Assembly (NCBI RefSeq): GCF_900157305.1
Contig: NZ_LS974202.1
Coordinates: 2,728,001 to 2,792,000, forward strand
DNA length: 64,000 nucleotides
Direction of reading: 5' to 3'
Origin: Mesotoga infera
GTDB lineage: Bacteria > Thermotogota > Thermotogae > Petrotogales > Kosmotogaceae
Shown here: one piece after another, positions 33,585 to 42,408 of the stretch
How positions within the stretch are numbered: the stretch's first letter is position 1
Layout of the letters: each line of letters begins with the position of its first letter
Made by a program: the position numbers and the translations under genes
Notes under the pieces: generated by a model
The model's input: the letters and a program-made list of their open reading frames with translations, nothing else
Databases searched by the model: none
What the model was told of the DNA's origin: nothing

Positions 33585-35331
33585 TATTTATGACGTATAT
33601 TTTGTCGGCGTTTTTTATGGTACTCAGACGATGAGCGACGACGAAGCTGGTTCTGCCCCGCATCAGATTTCTCATGGCTTCCTGTATGTGCATCTCCGTT
33701 CTGGTATCCACATTGCTGGTGGCTTCATCAAGAATCAGTATTTCTGGATCGAGAAGCATTATCCTCGCTATTGCCAGTAACTGCCTTTGACCTTTGCTTA
33801 TACTGTCAGCGTTCGAGGATATAAGCGTATCGTAGCCTTCCGGAAGGCTCTCGATGAAGTGATCGGCGTTGGCCATCCTGGCGACTTTTCGGATCTCATC
33901 ATCTTTGGCATCCGGCTTGCCATAACGTATATTTTCCCTTATCGTTCCCATGAAAAGCTGCGTATCTTGAAGTACTATACCCAACTTTTTTCTTAGTTGC
34001 TCCCTGTCGAAGGAGGATATGTCGTGATCGTCTATGTAGATAGTTCCACTCTCGATGTCGTAAAATTTAGTCAGGAGGTTCACGATAGTGGTCTTACCGG
34101 CACCGGTCGGGCCCACCAGTGCAACGACCTGACCCGGTTGAGCATCGAGGCTTACCTTTTTGAGAACGATCGTCTTGCCGTCATAACTGAAATCTACCTC
34201 CTTCAACTCCACCTTTCCTTTTATTTTTTCGGGGAAGAAGTTCTCGTAAGGCTTTTTCTCTCCCTCTTCGTCCAGAACCTCAAAGACTCTTTCGGCTCCT
34301 GCAAGAGCAGCCTGAATGGAATTATACAGCTGTGCAATCTGGTTAATGGGTCTGTTGAATTGACCGACATATACCACAAAGCTGGCCACAAGACCGACGC
34401 TTATCATTCCCTCTATCGTCATCCACCCTCCGGCGAAGGCAACAACGGCGTATCCGAAGTTGCTAACCATGTTCATCACCGGACCAAACATGCCCGCGAA
34501 TATCTGGGCAAGAATGGCTGACTTTCTGTAAGATTCATTAATCTTCTGGAACTGTTCGATCGTGAAATCTTCTCTTCCATATGCTTTGACAACCTTCTCT
34601 CCAGAAATCCTCTCCTCTATATAGCCGTTCAGCTCTCCCAGGGCTTTCTGCTGCGAAATGAAGTTCTTTTTGCTCTGCTTTGCGATCAAGCCCGTAACCA
34701 AAACTACCAAAGGGACCGAAGTCAAAGACACAAGGGCAAGTATGGGACTGAGAACGAACATCATTATTCCTATACCACCCAGAGAGAGGAGACTTGATAG
34801 GAGCTGAGTCACACTTTCGCTGAGCGTGGTAGAAATATTGTTGATATCGTTCGTCACCCTGCTCATCAGTTCACCGTGTGAGTGTGTATCAAAGAACTTC
34901 ACAGGCAACGTCTGGTATTTGTCGAAGACCTCCTGTCTGAGTCTGCGAACCGTCCTCCGAGTAACACCGATCATGACATATCCTTGAAGCCACTGGAAAA
35001 GAGAGGATAATGCGTAAATGGCGGCCATAAAGATTGCAATAACGGCCAACCCAGAAAGGTCTCCCACAAGTATGTGATCATCAATGGCCTTTCCTAGAAG
35101 GAAGGGACCGAAGATACTTGCGATGGAAGATAGAACCGTAAAAATCAAGACATAAAGAAGACCTTTTTTTTCGTGACCCAGAAACGCCAGCAGCCTGAAA
35201 AGCGTTTTGCGTGGGTCGCTGGCTTTCTTCACAGGTGCGATTCTTCCGGCACCGGGCCCGCCCCTGCGTGGTCCTATGTTGATCTGGATGTCGGCCGGTC
35301 TTTCTCTTTTCTCTTCAGGCACTTTCCTCAC
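33556..35331 (-). CDS. ABC exporter subunit (TM288-like, catalytic), C-terminus truncated by IS-A
   Basis: Half-transporter with six membrane helices and an ATPase domain. Walker A is GPTGAGKTT, the signature is the unusual SISKGQRQ, Walker B ILDEATSNVD keeps the catalytic Glu, and the switch His is in VVAHRLST. This combination fits the TM288-type partner of a heterodimeric exporter. The frame runs into IS-A after DKIYVIN and gains THEVRVCYS before a stop 29 bases inside the element, losing about 37 native residues. The ATPase core is complete, so partial function is possible. An N-terminal ~40-residue extension rich in Arg, Gly and Pro precedes the first helix. GTG 35331 has GGAG upstream; it overlaps the partner gene. 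Confidence 0.9.
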   Translation of the reverse strand: MRKVPEEKRERPADIQINIGPRRGGPGAGRIAPVKKASDPRKTLFRLLAFLGHEKKGLLYVLIFTVLSSIASIFGPFLLGKAIDDHILVGDLSGLAVIAIFMAAIYALSSLFQWLQGYVMIGVTRRTVRRLRQEVFDKYQTLPVKFFDTHSHGELMSRVTNDINNISTTLSESVTQLLSSLLSLGGIGIMMFVLSPILALVSLTSVPLVVLVTGLIAKQSKKNFISQQKALGELNGYIEERISGEKVVKAYGREDFTIEQFQKINESYRKSAILAQIFAGMFGPVMNMVSNFGYAVVAFAGGWMTIEGMISVGLVASFVVYVGQFNRPINQIAQLYNSIQAALAGAERVFEVLDEEGEKKPYENFFPEKIKGKVELKEVDFSYDGKTIVLKKVSLDAQPGQVVALVGPTGAGKTTIVNLLTKFYDIESGTIYIDDHDISSFDREQLRKKLGIVLQDTQLFMGTIRENIRYGKPDAKDDEIRKVARMANADHFIESLPEGYDTLISSNADSISKGQRQLLAIARIMLLDPEILILDEATSNVDTRTEMHIQEAMRNLMRGRTSFVVAHRLSTIKNADKIYVINTHEVRVCYS

Positions 35332-37039
35332 CAACTTCTCCGAATTGCGATCGGTAGATTTCTCTGTAAAGATCGCTCGTCTTCATAAGCTCGCCGTGGG
35401 TTCCGCTTGCCACTATGCGGCCGGTTTCGAGGAGGTATATTCTGTCGCAGTTGACTACCGAGCTTATCTTCTGGGTGATTATGATCTTGGTGCACTTGAG
35501 CCTGTCATTTATCGCCTTCATTACTGCGACTTCAGTCTGTGCATCAAGGGCACTTGTACTGTCGTCAAAGACTATGATTCGTGCTCTGGACGCGAGAGCC
35601 CTGGCAATGGCTACTCTCTGTCTCTGACCTCCCGAGAGGTTCGTAGCCATCTGGCTCAAGTTTGTGTCGTAACCTTCGGGGAGCGTTGAGATAAAGTCTC
35701 CAACCCTCGCCATATCGGCCGCCTGCTGTATGTCTTCAAGCGAAGCGTTGGGATTACCGTAGGCGATATTATCGCTTATCTTTCCCGAGAAGAGAATCGT
35801 CTCCTGAAAGACAAAGGCTATCTCTTTCCGGAGTTCCCTTCTGGGGATCTTTGTAATATCTATACCGTTCAGCATAATTCTACCGGAAGTCACTTCGTAG
35901 AGCCTTGGAATCAGATTGACCAGAGTCGATTTACCCGAGCCCGTGTCTCCTAGGAAAGCCACCGTTTCGCCGGGGTTGATAGTGAGATTGATATCGCGGA
36001 GGACCTTTCTTTCATTTCCTTCATATGAAAAATTCACGCTTTGGAATACTATAGGGCCATTGAGATCGAACTTCTCCGTGGTTTCAACATCTTCCTCTTC
36101 AGGTGTTTCGAGAACCTCGGAAATCCTTCTGGCAGAAGCCTGGGCCCTGGAAACGAAGATGAGCATCATGCCGATCATCATTATGGACATAAGCATTCTA
36201 GTGAGATAGTTGACGAAGGCCATTATCTGACCGGTTTGGAGGCCGCCGGCTTCGACCTGAATACCACCTATCCATATCACGGCCACTATACCGAAGTTTA
36301 AAATCAGTGAGAAGAGAGGCATAATGACCACGAGAATCCTGGCCGATTTCATCGACAACTTCATATATTCGTCGTTCGTTTTGGCGAACTTCGCCGATTC
36401 CTGCCTGGAAGAAGCGAAGGACTTGACCACCCTTATCCCCGAAACATTGTCTCTCACCACTGCATTGACCTTATCGACTTCTTTCTGAACTCTTGTGAAA
36501 AGCGGCAGTACTTTTTTCATCGAGAAGTATATTATCATCACTATCAGGGGAATAATCGCGATGATGATCAGTGAAAGTCGCCAGCTTATCGAAAAGGCCA
36601 TAATGACACTTCCCAAAAAAAGCAGGGGTGCCCTGACGAACATCCTGAGCATCAGCATGATGAAATGCTGAAACTGGACGACGTCATCGGTTAGTCTGGT
36701 TATCAAGCTACCCGTACCGAATCTGTCTAGTGAACCGAAAGAAAGGTGTTGGACTTTACTGAAGAGATTTCTTCTGATATCGGCTCCAGCATTCTGAGCG
36801 GCGATCGAAGAGGTCACTGAACAGCCTATCCCGCCGAGCGCTCCTATGAAAGTTATCAGCAGCATCTTCAATCCCGTATTGACAACCATATCTAGGTTGC
36901 CCTGTTTTATCCCGACGTCGATTATTTCTTCAAGCAATCTCGGTTGAAAAAGATCTATGGCGACTTCCAGCATCATTAACGCAGGTGCCAGAACTACAAA
37001 AACCCAATAGGGTTTGAGATACTTCATAAGCTTTCGCAT
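35315..37039 (-). CDS. ABC exporter subunit (TM287-like, degenerate ATPase site)
   Basis: About 574 residues with six membrane helices and an ATPase domain. Walker A GDTGSGKST and signature LSGGQRQR are standard, but the residue after Walker B is Asp in IIVFDDSTSALD and the switch His is replaced by Gln in IIITQKISS. These are the degenerate-site features of TM287 in T. maritima TM287/288. It should pair with the gene at 33556-35331, which it overlaps by 17 bases. ATG 37039 follows AGAGGT; the frame is open further upstream but residues there are not exporter-like. Substrates (drugs or lipids) are unknown. Confidence 0.92.
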   Translation of the reverse strand: MRKLMKYLKPYWVFVVLAPALMMLEVAIDLFQPRLLEEIIDVGIKQGNLDMVVNTGLKMLLITFIGALGGIGCSVTSSIAAQNAGADIRRNLFSKVQHLSFGSLDRFGTGSLITRLTDDVVQFQHFIMLMLRMFVRAPLLFLGSVIMAFSISWRLSLIIIAIIPLIVMIIYFSMKKVLPLFTRVQKEVDKVNAVVRDNVSGIRVVKSFASSRQESAKFAKTNDEYMKLSMKSARILVVIMPLFSLILNFGIVAVIWIGGIQVEAGGLQTGQIMAFVNYLTRMLMSIMMIGMMLIFVSRAQASARRISEVLETPEEEDVETTEKFDLNGPIVFQSVNFSYEGNERKVLRDINLTINPGETVAFLGDTGSGKSTLVNLIPRLYEVTSGRIMLNGIDITKIPRRELRKEIAFVFQETILFSGKISDNIAYGNPNASLEDIQQAADMARVGDFISTLPEGYDTNLSQMATNLSGGQRQRVAIARALASRARIIVFDDSTSALDAQTEVAVMKAINDRLKCTKIIITQKISSVVNCDRIYLLETGRIVASGTHGELMKTSDLYREIYRSQFGEVGEESA

Positions 37040-37292
37040 CAATTTACCTCTAACAACTAAACCTGGAAAGCAAAAGAATCCCGTTGAACTTGAATTTTGA
37101 GATAGTCCGGTTTGCAATCAATTAAAGATTATACATTATCCGGCAAGTTTTAACGATTGTGGGGGCTTTCATTAAAACCTCGAGAAAGACAATTAGAATT
37201 TCCAGGATCTTCGACAATTAAGAAACTGAAGAGCAGGAATGTGCTAGACTTTATCAGGAATCCAGAACAAAAGGCGAAAGGTGTGATCAAAA

Positions 37293-38678
37293 GTGAAAGG
37301 GTTCAGGATAAGGGGAGTTGTAGAGGGCTTCTACGGGAAACCCTGGTCTATGGAGGATCGATTCGATATCATCCAGTTCATGGGCGATCACGGGTACAAT
37401 TTGTACATATACGCTCCGAAAGACGACGAGCTTCACAGGTTTCGCTGGAGGGAAAGCTATGGCGACGATTTTGTGAAGGGTTTTTCCATGGTCGTTGAAA
37501 AGGGCAGACAGTGTGGAGTCGATGTGGCAATGGCGATCAGCCCAGGTCTGACGGTTGAGTATTCCAGCGAAGACGACCTGCAAACATTCGTCGGGAAATT
37601 GTTGAGTTTTACCGAAATGGGAGTCAAGAGCTTCGCACTGTTTTACGACGATATCCCTTTCAGGCTATCTAGCCAAAGGGATAAAGAAAGGTTCAAGTCG
37701 CTCGCCAGTGCCCAGGTTTTTTTTGCAAATAGTATTTTCGAAGCTTTGAAAAGAGAATTGCCAGTTTTCGATTTTATAATCTGCCCCACTGAATACCACG
37801 GCAGAGCCGAATCAGAATATATCCGGGAACTGGGTGAGGGGCTCTTACCTGATATCAAGATCATGTGGACCGGTCCGCAAGTCTGTTCACAGCACATACC
37901 TGAAAGTGACGCCATAAAGGCCAGCGGAGCCTTCAAGAGAGAGATACTTTACTGGGACAATTACCCGGTTAACGATGGGAGTATGATACCTGAGTTGCAT
38001 ATCGGACCGTACGTCGGCAGGGATCCTGAAATCGTGAATCACTCTTGCGGTATAGTGTTGAATCCGATGAACCAGGCTCACGCTTCCATGATAGTTCTCG
38101 GTGCAGCGGCCGATTTCTTAAACGACCCCTACGGTTATGACGCAACTATTTCCTGGGTGAATGCCATGAGAAGACTTACTCCGGGACTGATCGACGAGAT
38201 GCTCCTCTTTGGCGAATACAGTCTAATCAGTCCGATACATCCCGATCAATCGGAAAGACCGAGGAAAGTGATCGAAGAGTTCAGAACACTTTGCTCCCAG
38301 GGAAGACTTGAAGAGGCGATTGTGTGGCTTGAAAAAGAGGCACGAACGATACTTGAGTCTGCAAAAAGACTGAAAGACAAACTCCCATCGGTGTTTCTTG
38401 AGGAAATGGCCCTCTGGATATACGAATTCGAGCGCTGGGGAGAAGCGCTCTCGGTGACTGTAGAAATTCTAAAAAGCAGACTGAAACTGTACGTTGAAAC
38501 GCCTGAAAAGAGAGATTTGCAGCAGGTGAGAGAACTCATTGAGAAGGCGGAAACAACAATGATGGAACTTACCAGGGCTAGAACTCTCTCAGGAGGGAAC
38601 GTATATCGGGAGTTCATAATGGAAATCCTCATACGCACGAAAGGTTACTTTGCACTCAAGGAAAGAAACTGGCTCTGA
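37293..38678 (+). CDS. GH84-family beta-N-acetylglucosaminidase-like protein
   Basis: 461 residues, no signal peptide, so cytoplasmic. The N-terminal domain matches the NAGidase/hyaluronidase (GH84) catalytic barrel: GVVEGFYGKPWS near residue 8, YAPKDDELHR, and the paired catalytic aspartates in ALFYDDIPF. Later conserved parts include TEYHG, MWTGPQVCS and YWDNYPVNDG. These enzymes release GlcNAc through a 2-acetamido-assisted mechanism. The last ~150 residues are helical and resemble the post-catalytic domain of the family. It starts at GTG 37293 with weak upstream AAAGGTGATC. It may salvage GlcNAc from imported oligosaccharides or peptidoglycan fragments. Confidence 0.85.
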   Translation: MKGFRIRGVVEGFYGKPWSMEDRFDIIQFMGDHGYNLYIYAPKDDELHRFRWRESYGDDFVKGFSMVVEKGRQCGVDVAMAISPGLTVEYSSEDDLQTFVGKLLSFTEMGVKSFALFYDDIPFRLSSQRDKERFKSLASAQVFFANSIFEALKRELPVFDFIICPTEYHGRAESEYIRELGEGLLPDIKIMWTGPQVCSQHIPESDAIKASGAFKREILYWDNYPVNDGSMIPELHIGPYVGRDPEIVNHSCGIVLNPMNQAHASMIVLGAAADFLNDPYGYDATISWVNAMRRLTPGLIDEMLLFGEYSLISPIHPDQSERPRKVIEEFRTLCSQGRLEEAIVWLEKEARTILESAKRLKDKLPSVFLEEMALWIYEFERWGEALSVTVEILKSRLKLYVETPEKRDLQQVRELIEKAETTMMELTRARTLSGGNVYREFIMEILIRTKGYFALKERNWL

Positions 38679-38899
38679 ACATTACCGAATCTACAATAGA
38701 ATGCGGTTCGTCCTGAAAACTCTACTGAGGTGGCCAGGAAGATGCAAAAAACACCAGTTTTACTAGAGAACAGGATGGCCACTGAAGGATATTGGCATCA
38801 TGAAGTGGTACTCACGGGAACTCTCCCAATGCTGGTTCTACGCTTATTGGGAGAGTTCAAGTTCGCGTTTTTTAGAATTGGCTGTCTGGTCGTTATAAA
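38679..38899 (+). other. Structured intergenic region with a 13-bp hairpin and T-run
   Basis: No convincing gene. GTGGCCA (near 38731) can pair with TGGCCAC (near 38776). GAACTCTCCCAAT (38818-38830) pairs perfectly with ATTGGGAGAGTTC (38846-38858) around a 15-base loop; nine bases later comes TTTTTT. The hairpin could be the terminator of the GH84 gene, but the stretch before it is long for a plain 3' end. A weak plus-strand frame from 38742 with a GAGGTG site runs into the antisense of the SDR gene and is probably spurious. Confidence 0.4.
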
Positions 38900-39652
38900 T
38901 CAGAAGTCGCGAAATACCCTTCCTGCGACTTTTAATAGCAGTGCCTTTGGAGCGATTTTAGATCCTCCTGCAACTACTTTATTCGAAAAACCACTCACTA
39001 CGGATCTCTTGCTTTTTTCGTAAGCCGACATCGCTTTTTTCACCACTTTCTCCGGTGCCATGGAGCCGTACACCTTTCTGCTTTTTCCGGAAGCGACTTC
39101 GAAAAATTCTGTGTTGGTCGGTCCCGGCGAGAGAACCATTACTTTGAAGTTACTGTCTTTGAGTTCTTCTGAGAGTGCTTCGCTGAAACTCAATACGAAA
39201 GCCTTGGTTGCCGCGTAAACGGCCATGAAAGGAACGGGAAGATAAGCGGCGGTAGAGGCCACGTTGATTATGCCTCCACCCTGTTCTCTTCTGGCTATGA
39301 CATAAAACTTTGACAACCGATAAAGTGATTCAACGTTGAGACGTATCATCTCTAGCTCTTTCTCGCCTTCCAGCACACTGAAGGAACCGATCAATCCGAA
39401 GCCGGCGTTGTTGACCAGCAGATCTACTCCGTAAAGGTAGCCAGATACCCGCTCGAGATCGTCCCTTTGAGAGAGATCAGCCTGAACGGGAGTGGAAGGG
39501 GAGTTGAATTGCGCTGTCAACTCCTCCGAAATATCTTTCAATCTTTCGTATCTTCTCGCTACAAGTATTGTCTCATAACCTTTTGAAGCCAGTTCGCGGG
39601 CGAATTCTCTACCAATGCCTGACGATGCTCCAGTTATCAATGCCTTTTTCAA
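38900..39652 (-). CDS. Short-chain dehydrogenase/reductase
   Basis: Classical SDR of about 250 residues: NADP-type GASSGIGREFA near the N-terminus, NNAGFGLIGSF, catalytic Ser in VASTAAYLPV and YAATK. It resembles DltE/YqjQ-type oxidoreductases of unknown substrate. The C-terminal ~50 residues are basic and hydrophobic and may contact the membrane. The start is TTG 39652, with GAGGTG six bases upstream, in preference to the frame-open GTG at 39661 that forms part of that ribosome site. Confidence 0.85.
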   Translation of the reverse strand: MKKALITGASSGIGREFARELASKGYETILVARRYERLKDISEELTAQFNSPSTPVQADLSQRDDLERVSGYLYGVDLLVNNAGFGLIGSFSVLEGEKELEMIRLNVESLYRLSKFYVIARREQGGGIINVASTAAYLPVPFMAVYAATKAFVLSFSEALSEELKDSNFKVMVLSPGPTNTEFFEVASGKSRKVYGSMAPEKVVKKAMSAYEKSKRSVVSGFSNKVVAGGSKIAPKALLLKVAGRVFRDF

Positions 39653-39716
39653 ATCTATCACCTCACTATAGTTAGACTTGTACTACAAAAAACAGGTTTG
39701 CGCCGACAGCATGGTA

Positions 39717-39744
39717 TTGATAGACAAAAGCGATATAATATAAT
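39717..39744 (+). promoter_or_regulatory. Promoter for the exported protein at 39777
   Basis: -35 TTGATA (39717-39722), 16-base spacer, -10 TATAAT (39739-39744). A second TATAAT overlaps at 39734-39739. Start site would be near 39751, leaving a ~26-base leader with AAAGGGGTGG. Confidence 0.75.
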
Positions 39745-39776
39745 GAATGCTTAGAAACCTGAAAGGGGTGGATTTT

Positions 39777-40340
39777 GTGAAAAAACTGGCACTATTTCTA
39801 ATTTTACTGTTCTCTGTCATGTCTTTTGCAACCTGGATGCCTCTGGAAGACTACAGTGGCGTCAAATACGTTTATTACAAGATCAACTACACCCAGTATG
39901 AAGAAGAGAAGGAAATGATCTACGGTGTAGAGATCGGATTGGATGAGGAAAAATACATCCTCAATTACAACACTACGGTTTTTCTTTCAAAAGATCAACC
40001 GATCGGTAGTGATATCTTGTTTGAGCAGGAACTTTCCATGTTTATGTACACGTTTTTAAACCCGATGTTTTCCTTTTTCTATGAAACTATCGATCTGAAT
40101 GAGCAGATGAATACAAAGCTCTACGGATTCGGTTCGATAAAATACGAAGGACAGGTAACCGTTCAGGGCAAGAACGGTACATACACCGGTACTAAAGTCG
40201 TACTTTACAACGAAGATAACGAGCTTTCCATGTACTGGGTTCTCAACCAGGATATCCCCTTTCCGATAGTCACTTACATGAGCGACGACTATTCAGATGG
40301 TTCGACCATGGTGCAGCTGTGGGATTATGAGTTGAGATGA
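39777..40340 (+). CDS. Exported protein of unknown function
   Basis: 187 residues. A clear signal peptide covers residues 1-19 (KKLALFLILLFSVMSFAT), without a lipobox. The mature part is acidic and rich in Tyr, Glu and beta-strand-like segments (KYVYYKINYTQYEEEKEM, GTKVVLYNEDNELSMYWVL), suggesting a small beta-sandwich or barrel in the periplasm or envelope. I do not recognise a family. GTG 39777 is chosen because AAAGGGGTGG lies 5-6 bases upstream. It has its own promoter and terminator, so it is a single-gene unit. Confidence 0.75.
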   Translation: MKKLALFLILLFSVMSFATWMPLEDYSGVKYVYYKINYTQYEEEKEMIYGVEIGLDEEKYILNYNTTVFLSKDQPIGSDILFEQELSMFMYTFLNPMFSFFYETIDLNEQMNTKLYGFGSIKYEGQVTVQGKNGTYTGTKVVLYNEDNELSMYWVLNQDIPFPIVTYMSDDYSDGSTMVQLWDYELR

Positions 40341-40353
40341 CTAATTAAAAATT

Positions 40354-40383
40354 AAACGGCGCCTTAAAGGCGCCGTTTTTGTT
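40354..40383 (+). terminator. Terminator after exported protein gene
   Basis: AAACGGCGCCTT and AAGGCGCCGTTT form a perfect hairpin with a 2-base loop region and run into TTTTTG, 14 bases after the stop codon. Confidence 0.9.
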
Positions 40384-40418
40384 TATAATTATGCGGAGTA
40401 GGGATCGAGGAGGTAAAA

Positions 40419-41495
40419 ATGAATCTGGTGGAAGTTAGACACAAATTACACATGATGCCTGAGATAGCTTTTAGGGAGTTCAAGACACAGGCTTACATTA
40501 AAGAACTCCTGACGAACCTCTCAATCTCGTATGAGGAAGTCGCGGGAACCGGTATTCTGGCCAGATGGGAGAGCGGTGACGGACCTTACATTTTGTTCAG
40601 GGCTGACATGGATGCACTACCTGTGAGAGAAGAAACCGGTTGCGAATTTTCCTCGAGAAACGAAGGGTTCATGCATGCCTGCGGTCACGATATTCACATG
40701 TCCGTGCTGCTGGGATTGGTGGAGCGGGTTTCAATTTACAGACCACACGTAAATATACTGTTTCTCTTTCAACCAGCCGAAGAGGCCGGCGGTGGTGCCA
40801 AGCTCTGTCTGAAAACGCTCGAAAATTACCCGATCGAAGAGGTCTGGGCACTCCACGTAACGGACGAGTATCCAGAAGGTACGGTAAACACCAGACCTGG
40901 AGTCCTTTTCGCCTCGGCTTACGAAATCGATAGCACTTTCGAGGGAAGGTCGGCCCATGTGGCTTTTTTCAAACAGGGAAGGGATGCCGTTGAAGGCGCT
41001 ATGGAATTTCTCAGACGTATCTACGAATCCGACACCGGCGAGTACGTTTTGAGGTTCGGTTTGATAGAGGGCGGAAGAGTCAGGAACGTTGTGCCGGATT
41101 CTTGCACTCTTTACGGTACCATCAGGGCGGTAGATGTTTCCATAACGGAAAGAGTCGTGGCCGAAATCGAAAAACTCGGAAAACTAGTAGCTGACGAACG
41201 TGAATTAAGATACCTTCAAAAAGTAGGGTCACGCTACCCACAGCTGGTAGTGAATGGAGATCTTTACAAAAAACTCTGCCGGCTCGTAGATGTCAATGAA
41301 GTCGAGATGAAGTACACGGGTGAAGATTTCGCATTCCTGGCCCTCAGGTATCCGGGTCTTATGTTCTGGCTAGGTACTGGAAGAGAAGAGAGGGTGGGTC
41401 TGCACAATTCAAAATTTCTGCCTTCCGATTCGGTTATAGAAAAGGGTGTGGAAGTTTTCTGGAAAGTGATCACCGATCGGACGTTATCTCTTTGA
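40419..41495 (+). CDS. M20D-family amidohydrolase (N-acyl-amino acid deacylase)
   Basis: 358-residue metallo-amidohydrolase. The metal-binding motif is MHACGHDIHM, the acidic pair in FQPAEEAGGGA, and the dimerisation lid domain lies in the middle third. A conserved RADMDALP occurs upstream and GLHNSKF at the C-terminus. Relatives include aminoacylases, hippurate hydrolases and N-acetyl-diaminopimelate deacetylase; no lysine genes are adjacent, so the substrate is open. ATG 40419 has GAGGAGG upstream. The 3' end overlaps the convergent pcm gene by 26 bases. Confidence 0.88.
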   Translation: MNLVEVRHKLHMMPEIAFREFKTQAYIKELLTNLSISYEEVAGTGILARWESGDGPYILFRADMDALPVREETGCEFSSRNEGFMHACGHDIHMSVLLGLVERVSIYRPHVNILFLFQPAEEAGGGAKLCLKTLENYPIEEVWALHVTDEYPEGTVNTRPGVLFASAYEIDSTFEGRSAHVAFFKQGRDAVEGAMEFLRRIYESDTGEYVLRFGLIEGGRVRNVVPDSCTLYGTIRAVDVSITERVVAEIEKLGKLVADERELRYLQKVGSRYPQLVVNGDLYKKLCRLVDVNEVEMKYTGEDFAFLALRYPGLMFWLGTGREERVGLHNSKFLPSDSVIEKGVEVFWKVITDRTLSL

Positions 41496-42192
41496 TGCTT
41501 CCCTGAGATACTGTGGCGCGAAAGGAACTGTGCATGTAAAGAGGGTCAGCTTTGATCTCCTCGACCGTCATGAAGACAGCCGGGATGATCTCATAGGCCG
41601 AAAAGGATGTTTCACTATCCTTTTCGAAAAGAAAAACCGGCGTGTTCCGGTAATCTCTGAAGACTGGTATGGCGGCTCTTGCACCGGTTTTCATCTGTTC
41701 GAAAAGAACGGAGCTCATACCATCGAGCGCAACAGTCGAAATAACGGCATCGTACGGTGCTCCTTCAATAAAACCCTCACGACCGTCACCGGTTATAACT
41801 TTAACATTGTCCAAATTGTACATAGAAATATTGATTCTGGCCCTTTCTGCCACGTCGGGGTTTATTTCGACAGAAAGCACAGAGCCTTTATCTAGGAATT
41901 TACCTAGAACACATGCACAAAAACCTGTCCCAGTGCCTATTTCAAGAACTCGATGGTAGTTTTCAAGGTTTAAACTTTCGATCATCGAAACAAGAAGTGA
42001 AGGCTGCGTCGATGTCGAAAGAATTTTTCCTCCCTCATAAAAGCTTACACAGACTCTATCGATGTAGGCTGAGCTAGAAAGATCCTTTTCAACGAAGTAT
42101 TTACGATCGATCATAGTTAAAGCCTTTAAGAGCCTTTCGTCGTTGAGGTATCCCATTTTAACGAGAGTTCTCGCCAGATTTACCATAGACAT
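41470..42192 (-). CDS. pcm: Protein-L-isoaspartate O-methyltransferase
   Basis: Repairs isoaspartyl residues in aged proteins using S-adenosylmethionine. About 240 residues. The N-terminal substrate-binding region contains RKYFVEKDL and GGKILSTSTQPSLLVSMIE; SAM motif I is VLEIGTGTGF, followed by VEINPDVAERA and VITGDGREG. The C-terminal ~60 residues extend beyond the short E. coli form, as in thermotogal Pcm. ATG 42192 has AGGGGGT upstream. Its 3' end overlaps the convergent amidohydrolase. Confidence 0.9.
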   Translation of the reverse strand: MSMVNLARTLVKMGYLNDERLLKALTMIDRKYFVEKDLSSSAYIDRVCVSFYEGGKILSTSTQPSLLVSMIESLNLENYHRVLEIGTGTGFCACVLGKFLDKGSVLSVEINPDVAERARINISMYNLDNVKVITGDGREGFIEGAPYDAVISTVALDGMSSVLFEQMKTGARAAIPVFRDYRNTPVFLFEKDSETSFSAYEIIPAVFMTVEEIKADPLYMHSSFRATVSQGSIKEITSDR

Positions 42193-42218
42193 CAATTAAA
42201 TACCCCCTACTCAGTCAT

Positions 42219-42408
42219 TTAAAAGAGAAGGTATTTGATGGCATTTATAAGGACAACAATAATAAGTATACATCTTGAGAATTTTGCACCCTTTCTCACC
42301 GACATCCTGGCCGCCAAGAAGGCTCCGGTCACGTTACCCAGAGAAAGCACCAAACCGGGAATCCAATCGATCATTCCTCTTGAAATAAAAACGATCACTG
42401 AAAAAGAA
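42219..42408 (-). pseudogene. 3' fragment of IS-interrupted TauE/SafE permease
   Basis: Encodes the lost C-terminus FSVIVFISRGMIDWIPGLVL then SLGNVTGAFLAARMSVRKGA and a final hydrophobic stretch ending KYLLF and stop. The GLVLSLGNVTGAFLAAR segment is typical of the last helices of TauE proteins. Joined to the fragment at 43391-43971 with one 9-base duplication, the frame is a continuous 254 codons. No start codon or ribosome site of its own is evident. Confidence 0.9.

Larger units (their letters stand above)
32240..33591. repeat. 7-bp target-site duplication flanking IS-A
   Basis: TATTTAT occurs at 32240-32246 and again at 33585-33591, directly outside the inverted-repeat ends of IS-A. Restoring one copy rejoins the exporter gene in frame, which confirms these are the target duplications. 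Confidence 0.88.

Noticed and set aside
38780-38874. T-box riboswitch
   Set aside because: Only TGGTAC resembles the T-box core; no stem I or specifier loop is evident and no sense-strand synthetase or amino acid gene follows.
38742-39023. Plus-strand 93-codon frame with a GAGGTG site
   Set aside because: Nearly half is the antisense of the well-supported SDR gene and the rest contains the hairpin; composition is not protein-like.
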